From contig NW_025335873.1 of assembly GCF_004798865.1 (NCBI RefSeq), forward strand, positions 6,924,231-6,988,230: a stretch of DNA of 64,000 bases. Reading direction: 5' to 3'. Source of the DNA: Varanus komodoensis (Eukaryota; Chordata; Lepidosauria; Squamata; Varanidae). Of this stretch, positions 31,165-42,205 are shown piece by piece (the stretch's first letter is position 1; every line of letters begins with the position of its first letter). The notes beneath the pieces are model-generated. The model was not told the origin of the DNA and made no database searches. It saw nothing but the letters and a program-made list of their open reading frames with translations. The position numbers and the translations under genes are program-made.

Positions 31165-31445
31165 ATGGTCCCCTCCCCCACATTATGCACACCATGCATC
31201 TTCTGGACACCTCCATCACATCTCCCCTCGCCTCTTTGTTCAGCTGCAAAGTCCCAGGGGTTGAAACTGTCCCTGATGTTGCTCCAAGCCTTGATCCTTT
31301 CAGTAGCCCTTTTCTGCAGATTCTCCAAGTAGACAACTTCACGGTGGAGGTGTGGTGACCAGAACAGTACATTGCATTCCAGGTGGTCACGCCAAAGATT
31401 TGTATGAGGTCAGTTAGCTCTTGGCAGCTTTTGTGAGACAGACAC
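31165..31445 (-). repeat. CR1 3' region, inverted
   Basis: 'tccatcacatctcccctcgc', 'ctctttgttcagctgcaaag', 'ttcagtagcccttttctgca' and 'ggtggtcacgccaaag' with 'gtggtgaccagaacagtaca' are standard inverted CR1 text. Confidence 0.8.
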
Positions 31446-31840
31446 ATTCATCAAGCTACCACAACAACGCTAGATTCTGTTTCTTGGTCAGTCCCACCAC
31501 TGGGAAGGAACGGATATTTTTGTCCCAGTTTGTATCAGTTTGTTCTTGCTTACACTGAACTGTGTTTTGTCTTTGAAAGCCTGTTTTTCTGGTTTGGAGA
31601 GAAACATTTGAGCCTAGTCACAATTCCATGTGCATCATGTCCTTCTGGTTTGCGTCGTCTTTACCGGTTCCTAGTTACTTTGTGGTTCCAGTGCCAATCA
31701 AAGCCCTAAATCATCAGTAGTTACTCTGTGTCATTTTGCCTATTTGAAGTGGCTATTTGCCTAATGGCAAAATTCCCCTGTGAGGGATCAGTTCATACTT
31801 CTGACAAAAGTAATCTGTCCCTAGCAGACCATGGAGTGGG
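31446..31840. other. Unassigned non-coding stretch
   Basis: No gene or repeat recognised. Confidence 0.4.
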
Positions 31841-31849
31841 AACAGAGAA

Positions 31850-32000
31850 TAGGGTAGGGTAGGGTAGGGTTAGGATAAAATAGAATAGAAGTAGAGTTGG
31901 AAGGGGCCTATAAAGTCAGCAAGTGCAACCCCCTGCTCCGTTTCCGTATGTGGGTACTCATCTGGCTGCAGGCCAGGGTCCTTCCAGCTTAGCAAAGGTG
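31850..32000 (-). repeat. (GGGTA)n joined to a CR1 terminus
   Basis: GGGTA pentamers at 31850-31873 lead into 'taaaatagaatagaagtaga', 'gttggaaggggcctataaag' and 'caagtgcaaccccctgctcc', the CR1 terminal octamer region followed by its 3' UTR in inverse orientation. The microsatellite probably grew from the CR1 terminal repeats. Confidence 0.8.
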
Positions 32001-32365
32001 GCTCAACATGTGAGCTTGGTGGACAGCTATCTGGGCAGGCACAGGAGGAGGAGGAGGAGGAGAGAGGGGTAGTGGAAGAAAGAGACGGAAAGGCCTCCTA
32101 TGAGGCTCCTCCCCTGACTACCCAAATGCACAACATTTGCCTTGCCTGAGGTGCTTTTCTTCAGGGTAGCAAAATGACCCCAAATACATCTAATGCTAGG
32201 TTTCCCATGAATGCACAAGGGAAGCAAAGCTGAAATCTAAAATCGTAAAGCTAGAACATGCATAAAGACCATTTCTAAAGGGCACCTTTAGGGGGTGGAT
32301 GTTCAGCCTGAGTTTGAATTGTCTGTGTACATTTGTGTACATTCTTTCAAAATAAAAAGCAAGCG
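32001..32365. other. Unassigned non-coding stretch
   Basis: A GGA-repeat piece lies near 32044-32061. Nothing else recognised. Confidence 0.4.
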
Positions 32366-32600
32366 TACTGCTCGAAAGAATCTCAATGCAACGAAGTCCA
32401 TGTTTGCCGTTAGATCAATTTCAGCTGTCCAAAGTGTTTTATGAACACTGCATTAGTGGGCGAGAGTTGCAATTTTATCACAGGAAATGGAAGCTGTGGC
32501 GAGTTTTCCAGCCCGAGTCCAAGCTCTAAATATGCATCCTCCAATTCTGATTAATTTTGGAAATTATCATCGAATCTTCGTCTGGTTGCTTAGGGTCCTT
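32366..32600. other. Candidate conserved non-coding element
   Basis: Unique, balanced composition, with transcription-factor-like words: 'gatcaatttcagctgtcc', 'aatatgcatcctccaa', 'ttctgattaattttggaaat' and 'tatcatcg'. There is no coding frame and no repeat signature. Conservation is inferred from character only. Confidence 0.3.
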
Positions 32601-32604
32601 GCGC

Positions 32605-32795
32605 AGCTGCCTCTTGTGGTTCTGTGATGTTATTTCTGGCTTTATTGTTCATTGTTTATTGTCTTACAGGAATGTTTTAGTGTTGTTTTATTCTGTTTTG
32701 AATGTCTGTCTCATGCTGTTTTAGTTGCATCAGGGACCCCTATGGGATGGGAAGGCAAGATGTAAATTTTTAAAATAATATATACAATTTGCATA
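32605..32795 (+). repeat. LINE 3' UTR tail (L2-like)
   Basis: T-rich '..tgtttattgtcttacagg', '..ttttattctgttttgaatg', 'gggatgggaaggcaagatgt' and an A/T terminus follow the usual 'gggc.gcaaaat.taaataaa' layout. Confidence 0.5.
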
Positions 32796-33083
32796 TGAAT
32801 GACTGTAATGCCATCATATTTCCCCTTGGGTTTCCTTCCTTTCCCCTCTTTTTCAGCTTGTAAAAACCTCAAGTTCTGCAAACACAAACCTTTTGAGGAA
32901 AGTAAGGTGGAAAAGCCCTGATTTAACCAGAATTTTGAGGCAGAATGAAATAGAGCATGGGGACCTCCATCACTTAAGACTCAAATGGCTACTGTGGTAC
33001 TGAGGGCCTCCAGTAGCTTAGGTTGGTGGCCAAACTATGCCCCTCTCTGGATAGGGAATCCTCATAATCCTCATAAAAATGGT

Positions 33084-33110
33084 TAAATAAATAAATAAAT
33101 AAATAAATAA
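33084..33110. repeat. (AAAT)n microsatellite
   Basis: Six to seven AAAT units just before an L2 piece. Confidence 0.95.
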
Positions 33111-33480
33111 CCTCCTGGTTAGATTACTGCAATGTACTGAAGGTGGGGCTGCTCTTGAAGACTGTGGAAAAGGCAACAGCCAGAATAAAACTGGAGGCTG
33201 GAAGGTCTAAACCTACAGCACCGATTCTGGCCTGCTTGCATTTATGCCTCCAAGCCCAGTTCAAGTGCTGGTTTTAATCCATAAAACCTTGCATGGCTTG
33301 GGAGTCCAGTACCAGATGAACATCTGAGATCTTTCTACAAGGGCAACCTCTGAAGGAACTGTGGGCAGTAGTTACAAGTCAAGTTCAATTTCTCCACAGT
33401 TGCTCACCCGTTATGGAAATGATCTCACCACGGAGTCCCACCTGTGCCGATGATGTCACCTTTTTGGCACTAAGTTAGCC
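33111..33480 (+). mobile_element. L2-clade LINE, RT C-terminal fragment
   Basis: 'ggttagattactgcaatgta' gives LDYCN(V), the L2 marker, followed by 'ggggctgctcttgaagactg', 'caacagccagaataaaactg' (AAARI), 'gttttaatccataaaacctt' and 'gcatggcttgggagtccagt' (..IHKTLHGLG.QY). Translation is broken. Confidence 0.75.
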
Positions 33481-33539
33481 CTTCTAGATATTTCATGGCC
33501 ACTAAGAACATGGTCACTAAGGGTCATTCTAGCCATCCT

Positions 33540-33730
33540 TTTAATATATGTTGTATTTTTACTGAAATTGTTTTAGCAGTTTCAACTGTTTTAAATGGTT
33601 GAAAGTTATATATTGATGTGGATTATAATTATTATCACCACTATCATTTTATTTGTATTTTTCCCCTGGTTTGCTCTGAACCACTCGGAGAGATTTGGCT
33701 GTGGGATAGAAATACAGAAAGCCAGCAAGC
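33540..33730 (+). repeat. L2-like LINE 3' UTR
   Basis: A T-rich 3' UTR with 'gaaccactcggagagatttg' and 'gctgtgggatagaaatacag', the usual tail form. Confidence 0.55.
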
Positions 33731-34085
33731 CTCACAATCACTCAAGAACCTCTTCCCTGCTTTCACCAAAATAGTTCCAGTACAGCTCTACCTAACAGGA
33801 TATAGTTGATGTCCTTCAGTACCAGGGACAGCTCCAGTAGGCCAGCTTGGGAGCATCAATTCTGCTTTCTAACCCATAGGAGACATTACTGGCCCACCCA
33901 TCTTCTCGTCTGCCTCACCCTCCATTTTTGGAGGCCAGGCTGCTGTGTCCTGGGCATTGTTTTGGTTTAGTGTGGACATGAATTTACCAATGTTTGCAGT
34001 GTTCTCTATATCTGAGAGAAAAAGCATGGGATTAAAAACAAACTAAATGGATATGGGAGACACTAGAATGGACAGATATGCACAC
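33731..34085. other. Unassigned non-coding stretch
   Basis: No gene or repeat recognised. Confidence 0.4.
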
Positions 34086-34089
34086 TGTG

Positions 34090-34180
34090 GTTCCGGGCTT
34101 CAAGCTTTATTGTGTTGGAAGCCGTCCCGAGGCTCATGCGAATGGGACGGCATACAAAAACCCCAAATAAATAAATAAGT
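34090..34180 (+). repeat. L2 3' terminus ('GCCGTCCCGAGGCTC' type)
   Basis: 'tggaagccgtcccgaggctc', 'atgcgaatgggacggcatac' and 'aaataaataaataag'. The exact reverse of this terminus lies at 44850-44935, next to a clear L2 body, which fixes the family. Confidence 0.8.
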
Positions 34181-34374
34181 GCTTAATTCTTTAAAATCTG
34201 TTATATCCCTGGGTATTCAACCATGTTTGTGGTTTTTAGTTAGAATTATTCTCTCTCTCTATCTCTCTGCCTGCTCATCTTTAACAGCTGCACAGAGGAA
34301 AGGTATGCCATTGATTGCCCTGTTTTGGGAATATCTGTATCTCTTGAACTGGAGGTCCTTCTTTGGAATCCCCC

Positions 34375-34640
34375 TTTGAAGAGAAACTATGCAGGGAAGG
34401 GACTTTTGCTTCACTGACAGCCCAACTTTGGAACATGTTCCCCACATAGATGCATCTGGCACTGATACTTTATTCATTTCGGCACCAGGAGAAATCTTTT
34501 CCCAACATTTTAAAGTGATGATGCTGTTTGAAAACTGGGTTTTTATTTGTAGTTTGAGGCCATGCTTTATTATTGTAGCGTCATCCTATGATTTCCATGA
34601 AAGTCTTTTAACAAACAAACAAATAAATAAATAGAGCTGT
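34375..34640 (+). mobile_element. L2-clade LINE 3' fragment
   Basis: 'gggacttttgcttcactgac', 'agcccaactttggaacatgt' and 'tcggcaccaggagaaatctt' match the RT C-terminus (..FS...P.L....P) and the final hydrophobic helix, then a T-rich tail and aaacaaacaaataaat. Confidence 0.65.
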
Positions 34641-35660
34641 TGCAAATAGGTGTTAATTTAGTTCTAGGGTTCTGTTTAGGTTTTTGCTTTTGTTGTTGTT
34701 GTTTCGTTTCGTTTTGTTTTGTTGGGGGGGTTCAATCAGAATTGACCAGCGTTTGCAAAACTCATCATATTCCTCAGAGAAAAACTTGTGATTTAGAAAG
34801 TTCACATTCCCTTTTGATTCCCGAGTTTCATGTGTCGATGCTGCTAAACCACCAACTCTGCTCTGCCCCTGTCAGCCCCATTATTTTAGAAATATCCACC
34901 TGGTCTGGCATGGAAGTAGGCTGTGACTTGAAAAAGGGTCAGAAACAAAGGCTGCATCACATGGGCTGATGTACAGCCCTAAAACTCATGTGGAAAGTTC
35001 GCCACATCCAGTTTCCTTTCTTCCTTGGTCCCTGCAGGCACCTCATTTCCTGGCCTCAGCAGTCTTTCCTCTCCCTGCCCACCAAAATGTGCCCCTTCCC
35101 AACCCTGGAGATCAGCCGGTGCCAATCTGTGCATGCCAGCTGTGACTCAGAGGGGCACTGCTCAAATTCCCAGCACTGAAGTCCAAACACAGTCTCTGAC
35201 CTCCGATCATCTGGGAACCCTCCAAAACTTCTCACTGTCCCAGAACCATCAAATTTCTCCTTAAGTGGACTTGCTATTCTTGGAGGTTTTACACCAAATT
35301 ACATGGTGCTTTCTTTCTTCTCCATGCGTTTTTGTTGGATGCAATTTCGTGTTTTAGTATCTTCGTTGGTTTATGCTATTCTTGCCCACCTCGGACACTT
35401 TTAGTGAAACACTGTAGGGAGGGAGAATTCCCTCCGGTGATTTTCCTTTTGTGTAGCTGTTTTTTTAACTGCCCGTTTTTGCTCTCTCCATCTTCTGCTC
35501 TGATGTTCTGGAGTCTCTTTCACCTTGTCTCCTAAGGACAACCCTATTGTAAACACAAGATGTACGGGCAGGGGAAAGGAGGGCTTTATTTAGTAAGTGC
35601 CCCTGGAGAAGAAGCTCGTGACCCAAGTGGACTTTTGGGGTTTGGCGATTAAAGCTTTGG
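34641..35660. other. Unassigned non-coding stretch
   Basis: No gene or recognised repeat. A T/G-rich run (gttgttgttgtttcg) lies near 34690. Confidence 0.4.
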
Positions 35661-35664
35661 GATT

Positions 35665-35855
35665 CCAGCCTGAACACCGAGAGTCAGGGCAGGACTGAAT
35701 GGGATCCAAGCCACAAACCTCCCTGAGTGTCTTTGGCCAGTCACTGACTCTCAGCCTAGCCCACCTCACAGTGATGCTGTGCAGATGAGCACAGAGTCCC
35801 TCAAAAGAAGAAAAGTGGGATAGAAATATAATAAGTAAATAAAATGAAAAAGGCA
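35665..35855 (+). repeat. MIR-like SINE
   Basis: 'cctccctgagtgtctttggc', 'cagtcactgactctcagcct', 'agcccacctcacagtgatgc' and 'aaagtgggatagaaatataa' follow the SINE core and tail. The tRNA-like head is worn. Confidence 0.75.
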
Positions 35856-36440
35856 TCAGCTCTGCACATAAGCCTTCACAATTAGGCTACAAGCAAAGGC
35901 TGGAACCTCATCCCACTCGCTTGGGACCACCTTCCCTTCTCCCAGCTCTCACCTGAGTCTCCAGTCCTAATTTTGTCTCCATCTCTCACCTGTGGAGGCT
36001 TGCCAGGTATCTTTCAGGTCTGGACAAGGATGAGTTGGCCACAGAGGCACCAGGTGCATGCTCCGGACTGGATTTCTGCAATCGCTTGGGAAGGGCTGCC
36101 CTCTGGAACCTGGAGCTCGTGTGTTCTAACCTGGCACTAAAAAGATAACAGGCAGGCCTCTGCAGCAATCACTAAGTAGCTACAGGAGTGGGGACCACTA
36201 AGGAGACCCCCTCCAGACATCCCTCAAAGAGGCACACAGAGAAAGAGCGCAGGTGACCACTGGAATGTCTGGTAGATTCAGATCGGGAGAGCCCCCCCCT
36301 CAGGTATTGGGGGGTCCCACACTGTGTCAGCCTTTACAAGTTAAAAGGAGCCCCTTGGATCTCATTATGCACATGAGCTGTTATGCCTTTAACGGACTTA
36401 CACCACCATTAAAGCTTCCTGGATGGATAAGTGTGCATTG
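35856..36440. other. Unassigned non-coding stretch
   Basis: No gene or repeat recognised. Confidence 0.4.
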
Positions 36441-36444
36441 TACT

Positions 36445-36720
36445 GGCATAACGCTGACCTAATTATCTTTACTTTGGATTTATTTAGCAGGTTTATTTGA
36501 AAAGGGTTTTTCTTTAACTGTCTGATAACTGATTTGTTATAACTCCTTTTAATGAGCCTCTGTCTTCCTTAAGGAGGATTAAAATCCCTTTCTCGGCATC
36601 AGAAGGAGGCATCTGTAGTGCTAGCAAAAACCCGATTGTACTGTTTTGAGTCTTTTGAAAAACGGTTTATTCACACCCTAGATATTCATGTCATCAGGCG
36701 GCTGTGGAGGTAGAAACCTG
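36445..36720. other. Candidate conserved non-coding element
   Basis: Unique sequence with homeodomain- and GATA-like words: 'acctaattatctttactttg', 'gtctgataactgatttgtta', 'cttttaatgagcctctgtct' and 'taaggaggattaaaatccct'. There is no frame and no repeat signature. Inferred from character only. Confidence 0.3.
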
Positions 36721-36883
36721 CATGTGAAAGGTCCCCTATTCAGCTTTATCTTCCACTGGAAGTAAATAGAGGGATAAAAGAAGGATCATACTAATTTTGA
36801 AGTTCCTGAATCTTGGCAAGCTTATCCTCTGGGACAAAAAGCAGGCCAGATTTCCATAGCAGAGATAGCAAAACTCAAGTTGG

Positions 36884-36968
36884 GTGTTCGACTTGAGCTC
36901 CCATCAGCCCAAGAGGAGAGGTTGGTGGCCAGGAATGACAGGGTCTGTAGTCAAGTCCTTCAAATCCC
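36884..36968. repeat. Palindromic short element
   Basis: 'cgacttgagctcccatcagc', 'ggttggtggccaggaatgac' and 'agggtctgtagtcaagtcct' are arms and loop of the 'actacaactcccatcagcc..tggcca..gggagttgtagtcca' family. Confidence 0.65.
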
Positions 36969-37084
36969 ACTCTCCTGGGCTCTCAAGATGGCTTCACAGA
37001 ATTCCCCAGAAAGGCACAAGTGCTTGCCCTGGACCCCACCTATGTCCAAACCCACCAGTTATTTCTGGTCTGCCAATTTTGTAC

Positions 37085-37330
37085 CCTTCTTTCTCCCAGA
37101 CGAACACATTGAACTGTCCCTTGTTAATTTATACCCCACCTTTTTCCCTTTGAGGAACTCAAAGCAGCTTGCGTAACCCTCCTCGCCATCTTATCCTCAC
37201 AACAACCCTGTGAAGTAGGTCCAACTGAGAGCCCATGACTGGTCCAAAGCCACCCAGTGGAAACTAGAACCCTGGTCACCCTGATCCCAGTCCAACACTT
37301 TAACCACCACACTACACAGACTCTTGGCTT
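37085..37330 (-). repeat. MIR-like SINE, inverted, near full length
   Basis: Tail to head on +: 'aatttataccccaccttttt', 'ttatcctcacaacaaccctg', 'tgaagtaggtccaactgaga', 'aaagccacccagtggaaact', 'agaaccctggtcaccctgat' and the tRNA-like 'cagtccaacactttaaccac'. Confidence 0.85.
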
Positions 37331-39470
37331 AGTTGTTTGCTGTAAGAGCTTTAAGAGCATTGTTACACTACGGATGATGATGATGCTTTTTGATAATAAA
37401 GGCAGCACCCCAGACTTTCTCCAAATCTGAATTTGGCCTTTGGCTGAAAGAACACTATGGCTTGCTTCAGAAACTACCAGGTCTTAATTTGTTCCACACT
37501 TCCAAATATCAGGAGAGCTCAGATTGGATGCATTTCTCCAATCAAGTTCTCTGACTTGAACTTTCCAGGGGAAGGACTCTTTTGTCTCCATTCCTTGTAA
37601 AGCATGGCTCACAAAGAAGAACCTGTCCGCCTACCTTGGGTTTCAGATCCACCAGTCAGGGGCAAGTGCCAGATAAGGGTGACAGCCAAGGGTGAGCCAG
37701 GAGCAAGTCAGACCTGAACTTCACCTGCAAGGTTAGACAATGGTTGCTGTTGTTGTAAGTTGCGCTGCTTTCTATCAATGCAAGTGCTCTGATTTTACAA
37801 GGTTTCTCAGACCTATGATGGCTGGATTTCTGCATGATTGCCAGTTTGTTGATTCACCCCAAGGGCCTCTACGTAATCTTAATCTCAGCTTGCACATGGC
37901 TGGCCCTCAGTCACTGTTCCCTGGGAGGGTTGAAACTGCAGCAAAAAAAAGTTGCCGTTCTGTTAGGACAGCTCAAAGAAGACTCAGCTGGAACTGAGCT
38001 TCTGAAACTCGCTTTCCAGGATGCCTGGGAGGAATCAGTCCAAGGACTGAAGTCACCTGGATGGGAAATTGCCAAGTGCAGTTTGGTGGCCCACCAAATG
38101 CTGCAACTGTCCACACGGCCTGGACGCTCCTGACAAAGAGGGCCCTACAAGGGTCCCCCGATGTAGTGGATGTCCTGCATATTCAAGAACCCCGGTTAAT
38201 CCAGTTCAAAAGGAGATCTAGCCATGTTTTGAAAGACCTTGAGGGACCACCTCCAACTAATGTAGGCAACACTGGGAGGACTGGATGCTTGGTATAAGAA
38301 AGGTTTTACGCTTGTGAGGAAATGCAAAAGCTTGAATCCGATTGCACAAGATCCTCCCCTCGACTGACAGCTGGAATTAACAGTCATGTCTGCGGGGAAG
38401 TTCTGGGGAATGCCTCTCTTGAGAAATTCCAACCAGGCCTACAGCATGTTTTTGTCAAAATAAGCAGGGCCTGTTTGAAGACGGAGGGGTGGTTGCTGTG
38501 CCCCCCGTGTGCAGCTGGTGACATTTTCTGCCTGGCCTCGCCTTGGTTGCACTCACGACACATCTGGGAACAGAGAGAGGTGGAGACAGACTCACTGCAC
38601 CCGGGGCAATGGCCGTGTTAGATCTTGCTTACAACCGCGAGGGCCGGGCTGCTTGATAAATGGCTGTGCAGTCCTCGTGGCCAGGTATAAACAACCCTCC
38701 AGCATGCTCTTTGAACTACTGATGGCAGCATTCCTCGCCTCTCTCCAGCTCTTCATCCCTATGATGTCAGCTCTTCTAACATCACTTATCTCTTCAGGGA
38801 ATGTATGAATGCACCGCGATCTATCTTCTAAGGAACATTAACCTTTCTTTACAAGCCTGCGGGAAGGCCAAAGGTGTGAGAGGCAACTGGAGAGCAGGGC
38901 CTGATTGCGAAAATTAGATTTGAGGGGACTCAAACTGGGGTGATGAGCTTCCCAAGTTCCAGGGCTCTAAGGGTGGGTTGGATAGGAAGGACCCCCTGTG
39001 CATGTGTGAAGCTCCAGGATCTACTTCAGGGTTGAAACATGTCTTCCTCTCCTCTCCTCTCCTCCTCTCTTTCTTTCTTCTCAAGATCTACCAACTGGAC
39101 TCTGATGGAAAAGTCCAGCACTCCAAATCGAGGAATTCTGAGCCCAGGAATGTGTTTTGAGGAGCAGAACTGGAACAGTGTTTGCTCACCAACAGCATGG
39201 GAGAACACGCGTCCCCAGCCTTTCTCATTTGAGAAGTTTAATCGACTGGGTGTGGGAGAGCTGTGTTGCCATTGCTAAATAACCAGAGAGCTGTCTCCAC
39301 CTACTTCAGATTCCCCAGGCATCTACAACTAGATCTCCACCTACCTCCTGCCACCCTTGCTTTAGGAGGTTTGTTCCATCCTATCATGGAATTAATTACT
39401 TCTCAGAGACCTCCTCTTCGCACAGGGTATTCTAAGCCCGTCTGGTTTTCTGCATCGTTTATTTTCTGGG
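37331..39470. other. Unassigned non-coding stretch
   Basis: About 2.1 kb with no gene or recognised repeat apart from a TCCTC-type run near 39045-39070. Frames near 37834-38133 and 38322-38808 have no family features. Confidence 0.45.
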
Positions 39471-39474
39471 CATT

Positions 39475-39760
39475 GATTGGACTCTGCAATCGCAGATCAA
39501 TTGATGATTTCATAAAACCAAATGAATGGCTGTCAACATTTTAATCAGCACAATGTGATGCGTGTTCACTGACCTTCACCTTTCCTTTATTTCAAGCATG
39601 AGTCAAATGCCTCTTTGCTGGAATGTCCCCCCTCGCCCCACTGCTGGCGCTCTCCAAGCATCGCTATTTACAGATGGATTTAACGGGTGCTTAATTGGCT
39701 ACACTAGATAGGGAAATAAATAATATGGACATTTATCATTTCTTCAGTGCACGCTACGGG
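39475..39760. other. Candidate conserved non-coding element
   Basis: Unique sequence with 'cagatcaattgatgatttca', 'gaatggctgtcaacatttta', 'gctatttacagatggattta' and 'gtgcttaattggctacac'. No coding frame. Conservation is inferred only. Confidence 0.3.
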
Positions 39761-40285
39761 ACCATGGGGAGGAATGAATCCATGAGACGTTAGGGAATCG
39801 ACGAGGAATCAAAAGAGGGAGGGCTTGGAGTGCAGAGGGGGAAGAGGCTGCCAGCATCACAGGTTCCTGGGTAACTGAAGCAGGATACGATTTCTCTTGA
39901 CACTTATCTTCATCCTGCAGCAGTGATGGATGGTACCCTGCAAGGAAACATTGCAGCATGGAGCTCCATGGCTCTGGGTCCCCACAGGCTTCACCATCAT
40001 CCAACTGAGATTCTGCATCTCACGGTTCAGTTTAGGTACCATTCCCTGGAGGCAAGTTTAGGACTGTACCCTTTTGAAAGCCAGTGGCCCACTCTGAAGC
40101 CCCCCAAGAGGACGGGGCCCTCATGTTGGCTTCCCCACAAGAAAGTAGACTTCAGGGTAGACTGCAGCTGAAGCTCGATGTTCCATCGAGCCTTCATGAC
40201 AAGCAGCAGTGGAAAGCACCCATCTCCATGACTGCACCCTATCCCCTCTTTAAAAACTACCTGCTGGGGTAAACAACGTGGTACC
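39761..40285. other. Unassigned non-coding stretch
   Basis: No gene or repeat recognised. Confidence 0.4.
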
Positions 40286-40287
40286 TT

Positions 40288-40375
40288 TCAAATGTTCTGG
40301 ACCACAACTCCCATAATCCCTGACCATGAGCCATGGGCTCAGGGGCTTCTGGGAATTGTAGGAGAAAGTTCTCGG
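40288..40375. repeat. Palindromic short element
   Basis: Left arm 'aaatgttctggaccacaact' + 'cccataatccctga', centre 'ccatgagccatgg', right arm 'ggcttctgggaattgtagga'. The arms are inverse to each other. Confidence 0.75.
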
Positions 40376-41100
40376 TTGCCTAAACCCGTTCTAGAATGTC
40401 AGGATACCCGATAGATGCAGCGGCTCCCCATTAGATTAGCCATTCAAATCAGTTTATGAATTATGCAGAAAGCCCTTCCCTGCACAGCCTGCAAGCCCAA
40501 GAGGGGTGCCCTGGCTTGAGCTCTTTGGGCACAAACTTTTCGTCAGGCAAGCAGGGTCAAGAGGTCAAAGGGGCACCCGACACAGACTCATCATCTTCGC
40601 ATAGCTGAAGGGCCCGGCCTCCTTACCGAGGGAAGGCAAGCCCCTCTCTGCAGGCAGCAATCTTGGTGTGATAAATCAGAATTCCACCAAGCACGCAAAG
40701 GTCTGTTTTCTCATTTCATGCTCTTCCACAGAGAGCAAGGATCCTTCTCTTTCTGCCATTCCTAAAGGGGTTAGGAAGACACGTTGGCTGCCTCAGAAGA
40801 CCCTGGAGGCTGATGTGATATATGACTTGAAGGTGACTTTGGGGTCAGCTGAGCACCTGTTCTCCAGGAGCCTCCGGCTGTCTCAGTAACATGGGAAGAA
40901 TTCATTTTAATAGCAAGAAACCGGGAGGTGAGGATCTCTGCGAAAGTTTTCCCTCCCTTGACATGTGAAGATGGTTGAGAATGCTCCTCTTCAGCAGAAG
41001 AGAAGGGAGAAGATCCTAAGTCCAGCTCTGCTGGATTGGGGGAACTAAATGTGCATTTCTTCTTGGACCTGTTCTGCTGGACAGGCCAGCCAGAGAAGTA
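40376..41100. other. Unassigned non-coding stretch
   Basis: Unique sequence. 40650-40730 has a conserved-element look ('gataaatcagaattccacca') but this is weak. Confidence 0.35.
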
Positions 41101-41104
41101 CAAT

Positions 41105-41310
41105 CGCAGAAGAGCAGAGTTGGAAGGGGCCAGAGGGCCTTCAGGTCCAACCTCCAGCTCAGTGCAGGACTCCCAGTTCAACCATCCCTCTCAGTTGGCT
41201 CTCCAGTTGCATCTTCAACACCTCCAGTGTGGGAGAACCCAGGGCCTTCCTAGGTCATGGGTTCCACTCTTGTGCTGCTCTGACAGTCCGGAAGTTCTTC
41301 AAGGTTCAGT
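41105..41310 (-). repeat. CR1 3' end, inverted
   Basis: 'agagcagagttggaaggggc', 'ttcaggtccaacctccagct', 'gttcaaccatccctctcagt' and 'aacacctccagtgtgggaga' are inverted CR1 tail text, nearly matching 46845-47000. Confidence 0.85.
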
Positions 41311-42112
41311 GAACCCCTCTGTGCATGCTCAGAGCTTTCTTCTGGGTGGTTGTGCTTCTGGAAGACGCTTTGCCTTTGCAAGAGAGGTCTGTGGGTTTGC
41401 ATGTGCAAAGTGAAGAAAGCTAGCTCAGGACACAGGCAACCCTGTGAAATTGCACTTCAAACTGGGACTGATCATGAACAGGATCAGAACAGACTTGGAG
41501 GAATGTAACCTTGCTTCCTCTCTTGTAATCCCGTGCAAAATTCCTCTTCTGAAGCTGCCAATGGGCCCCATATTGCAGGGTGAGAAAGACCCCCTCCCTC
41601 ACACCCACCTTCAAAAAAGCCTTGATCCCTGTAACTTTCTGTAGTTGGGCTGCAAGAATCTCCTACTTTGGGGTTCTTATTTTTTGCCCCACATCATATG
41701 GTGTCTTGGTCCATATGGATTTTTTTTTCCTGCTCAGAAATGTGTAAATTTTGGCATAATTTTCAAATGAGCATATTTTAACCATGTACCAGCGCGTAAA
41801 GCATGTCCGCGTGCATTTCAGAGATGTATGCAGTTTCCTTTCTGCGGTTTTCAAATATGTGCATGCTGATGAACTTACCTCCCCATGCATCGCCAGGCTT
41901 AGAAATTTATGGATTCTGATTGCACATTTCTAACTGAAATTGCATTTGAATATGGGCAAATCTTTTCTTTTAATCTCAAATCTGGAGATTAGAGGTTTAT
42001 AAAGTAAACTACAGAGCACTGGATGAGTCACCAATTGAACAGTAGTTTGAAGCTTTAAGAGACCCATCTATATGTAGCCAAGCGGTAAGGAACCTGATGC
42101 CTGCCAGAAAGG
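41311..42112. other. Unassigned stretch with an ATGCAT-rich segment
   Basis: No gene seen. 41690-41930 has words like 'gcatttcagagatgtatgca' and 'atatgtgcatgctgat', similar in style to 7166-7370. Confidence 0.4.
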
Positions 42113-42117
42113 TTGGA

Positions 42118-42205
42118 AATACCCATAATCCTTCACTGTTAATCATGCTGGTCAGGGCTAGTAGGAATGGCAGTCAAAATATCTAGAAGGCATCAGTTTC
42201 CCCAG
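42118..42205. repeat. Palindromic short element, diverged
   Basis: 'aatacccataatccttcact', 'catgctggtcagggctagta' and 'ggaatggcagtcaaaatatc' follow the family centre and right arm. Confidence 0.6.

Noticed and set aside
31850-31875. Telomere-like GGGTA/GGGTTAGG run
   Set aside because: The unit is GGGTA, not TTAGGG, with only one GGGTTAGG; better explained as a CR1-end microsatellite.
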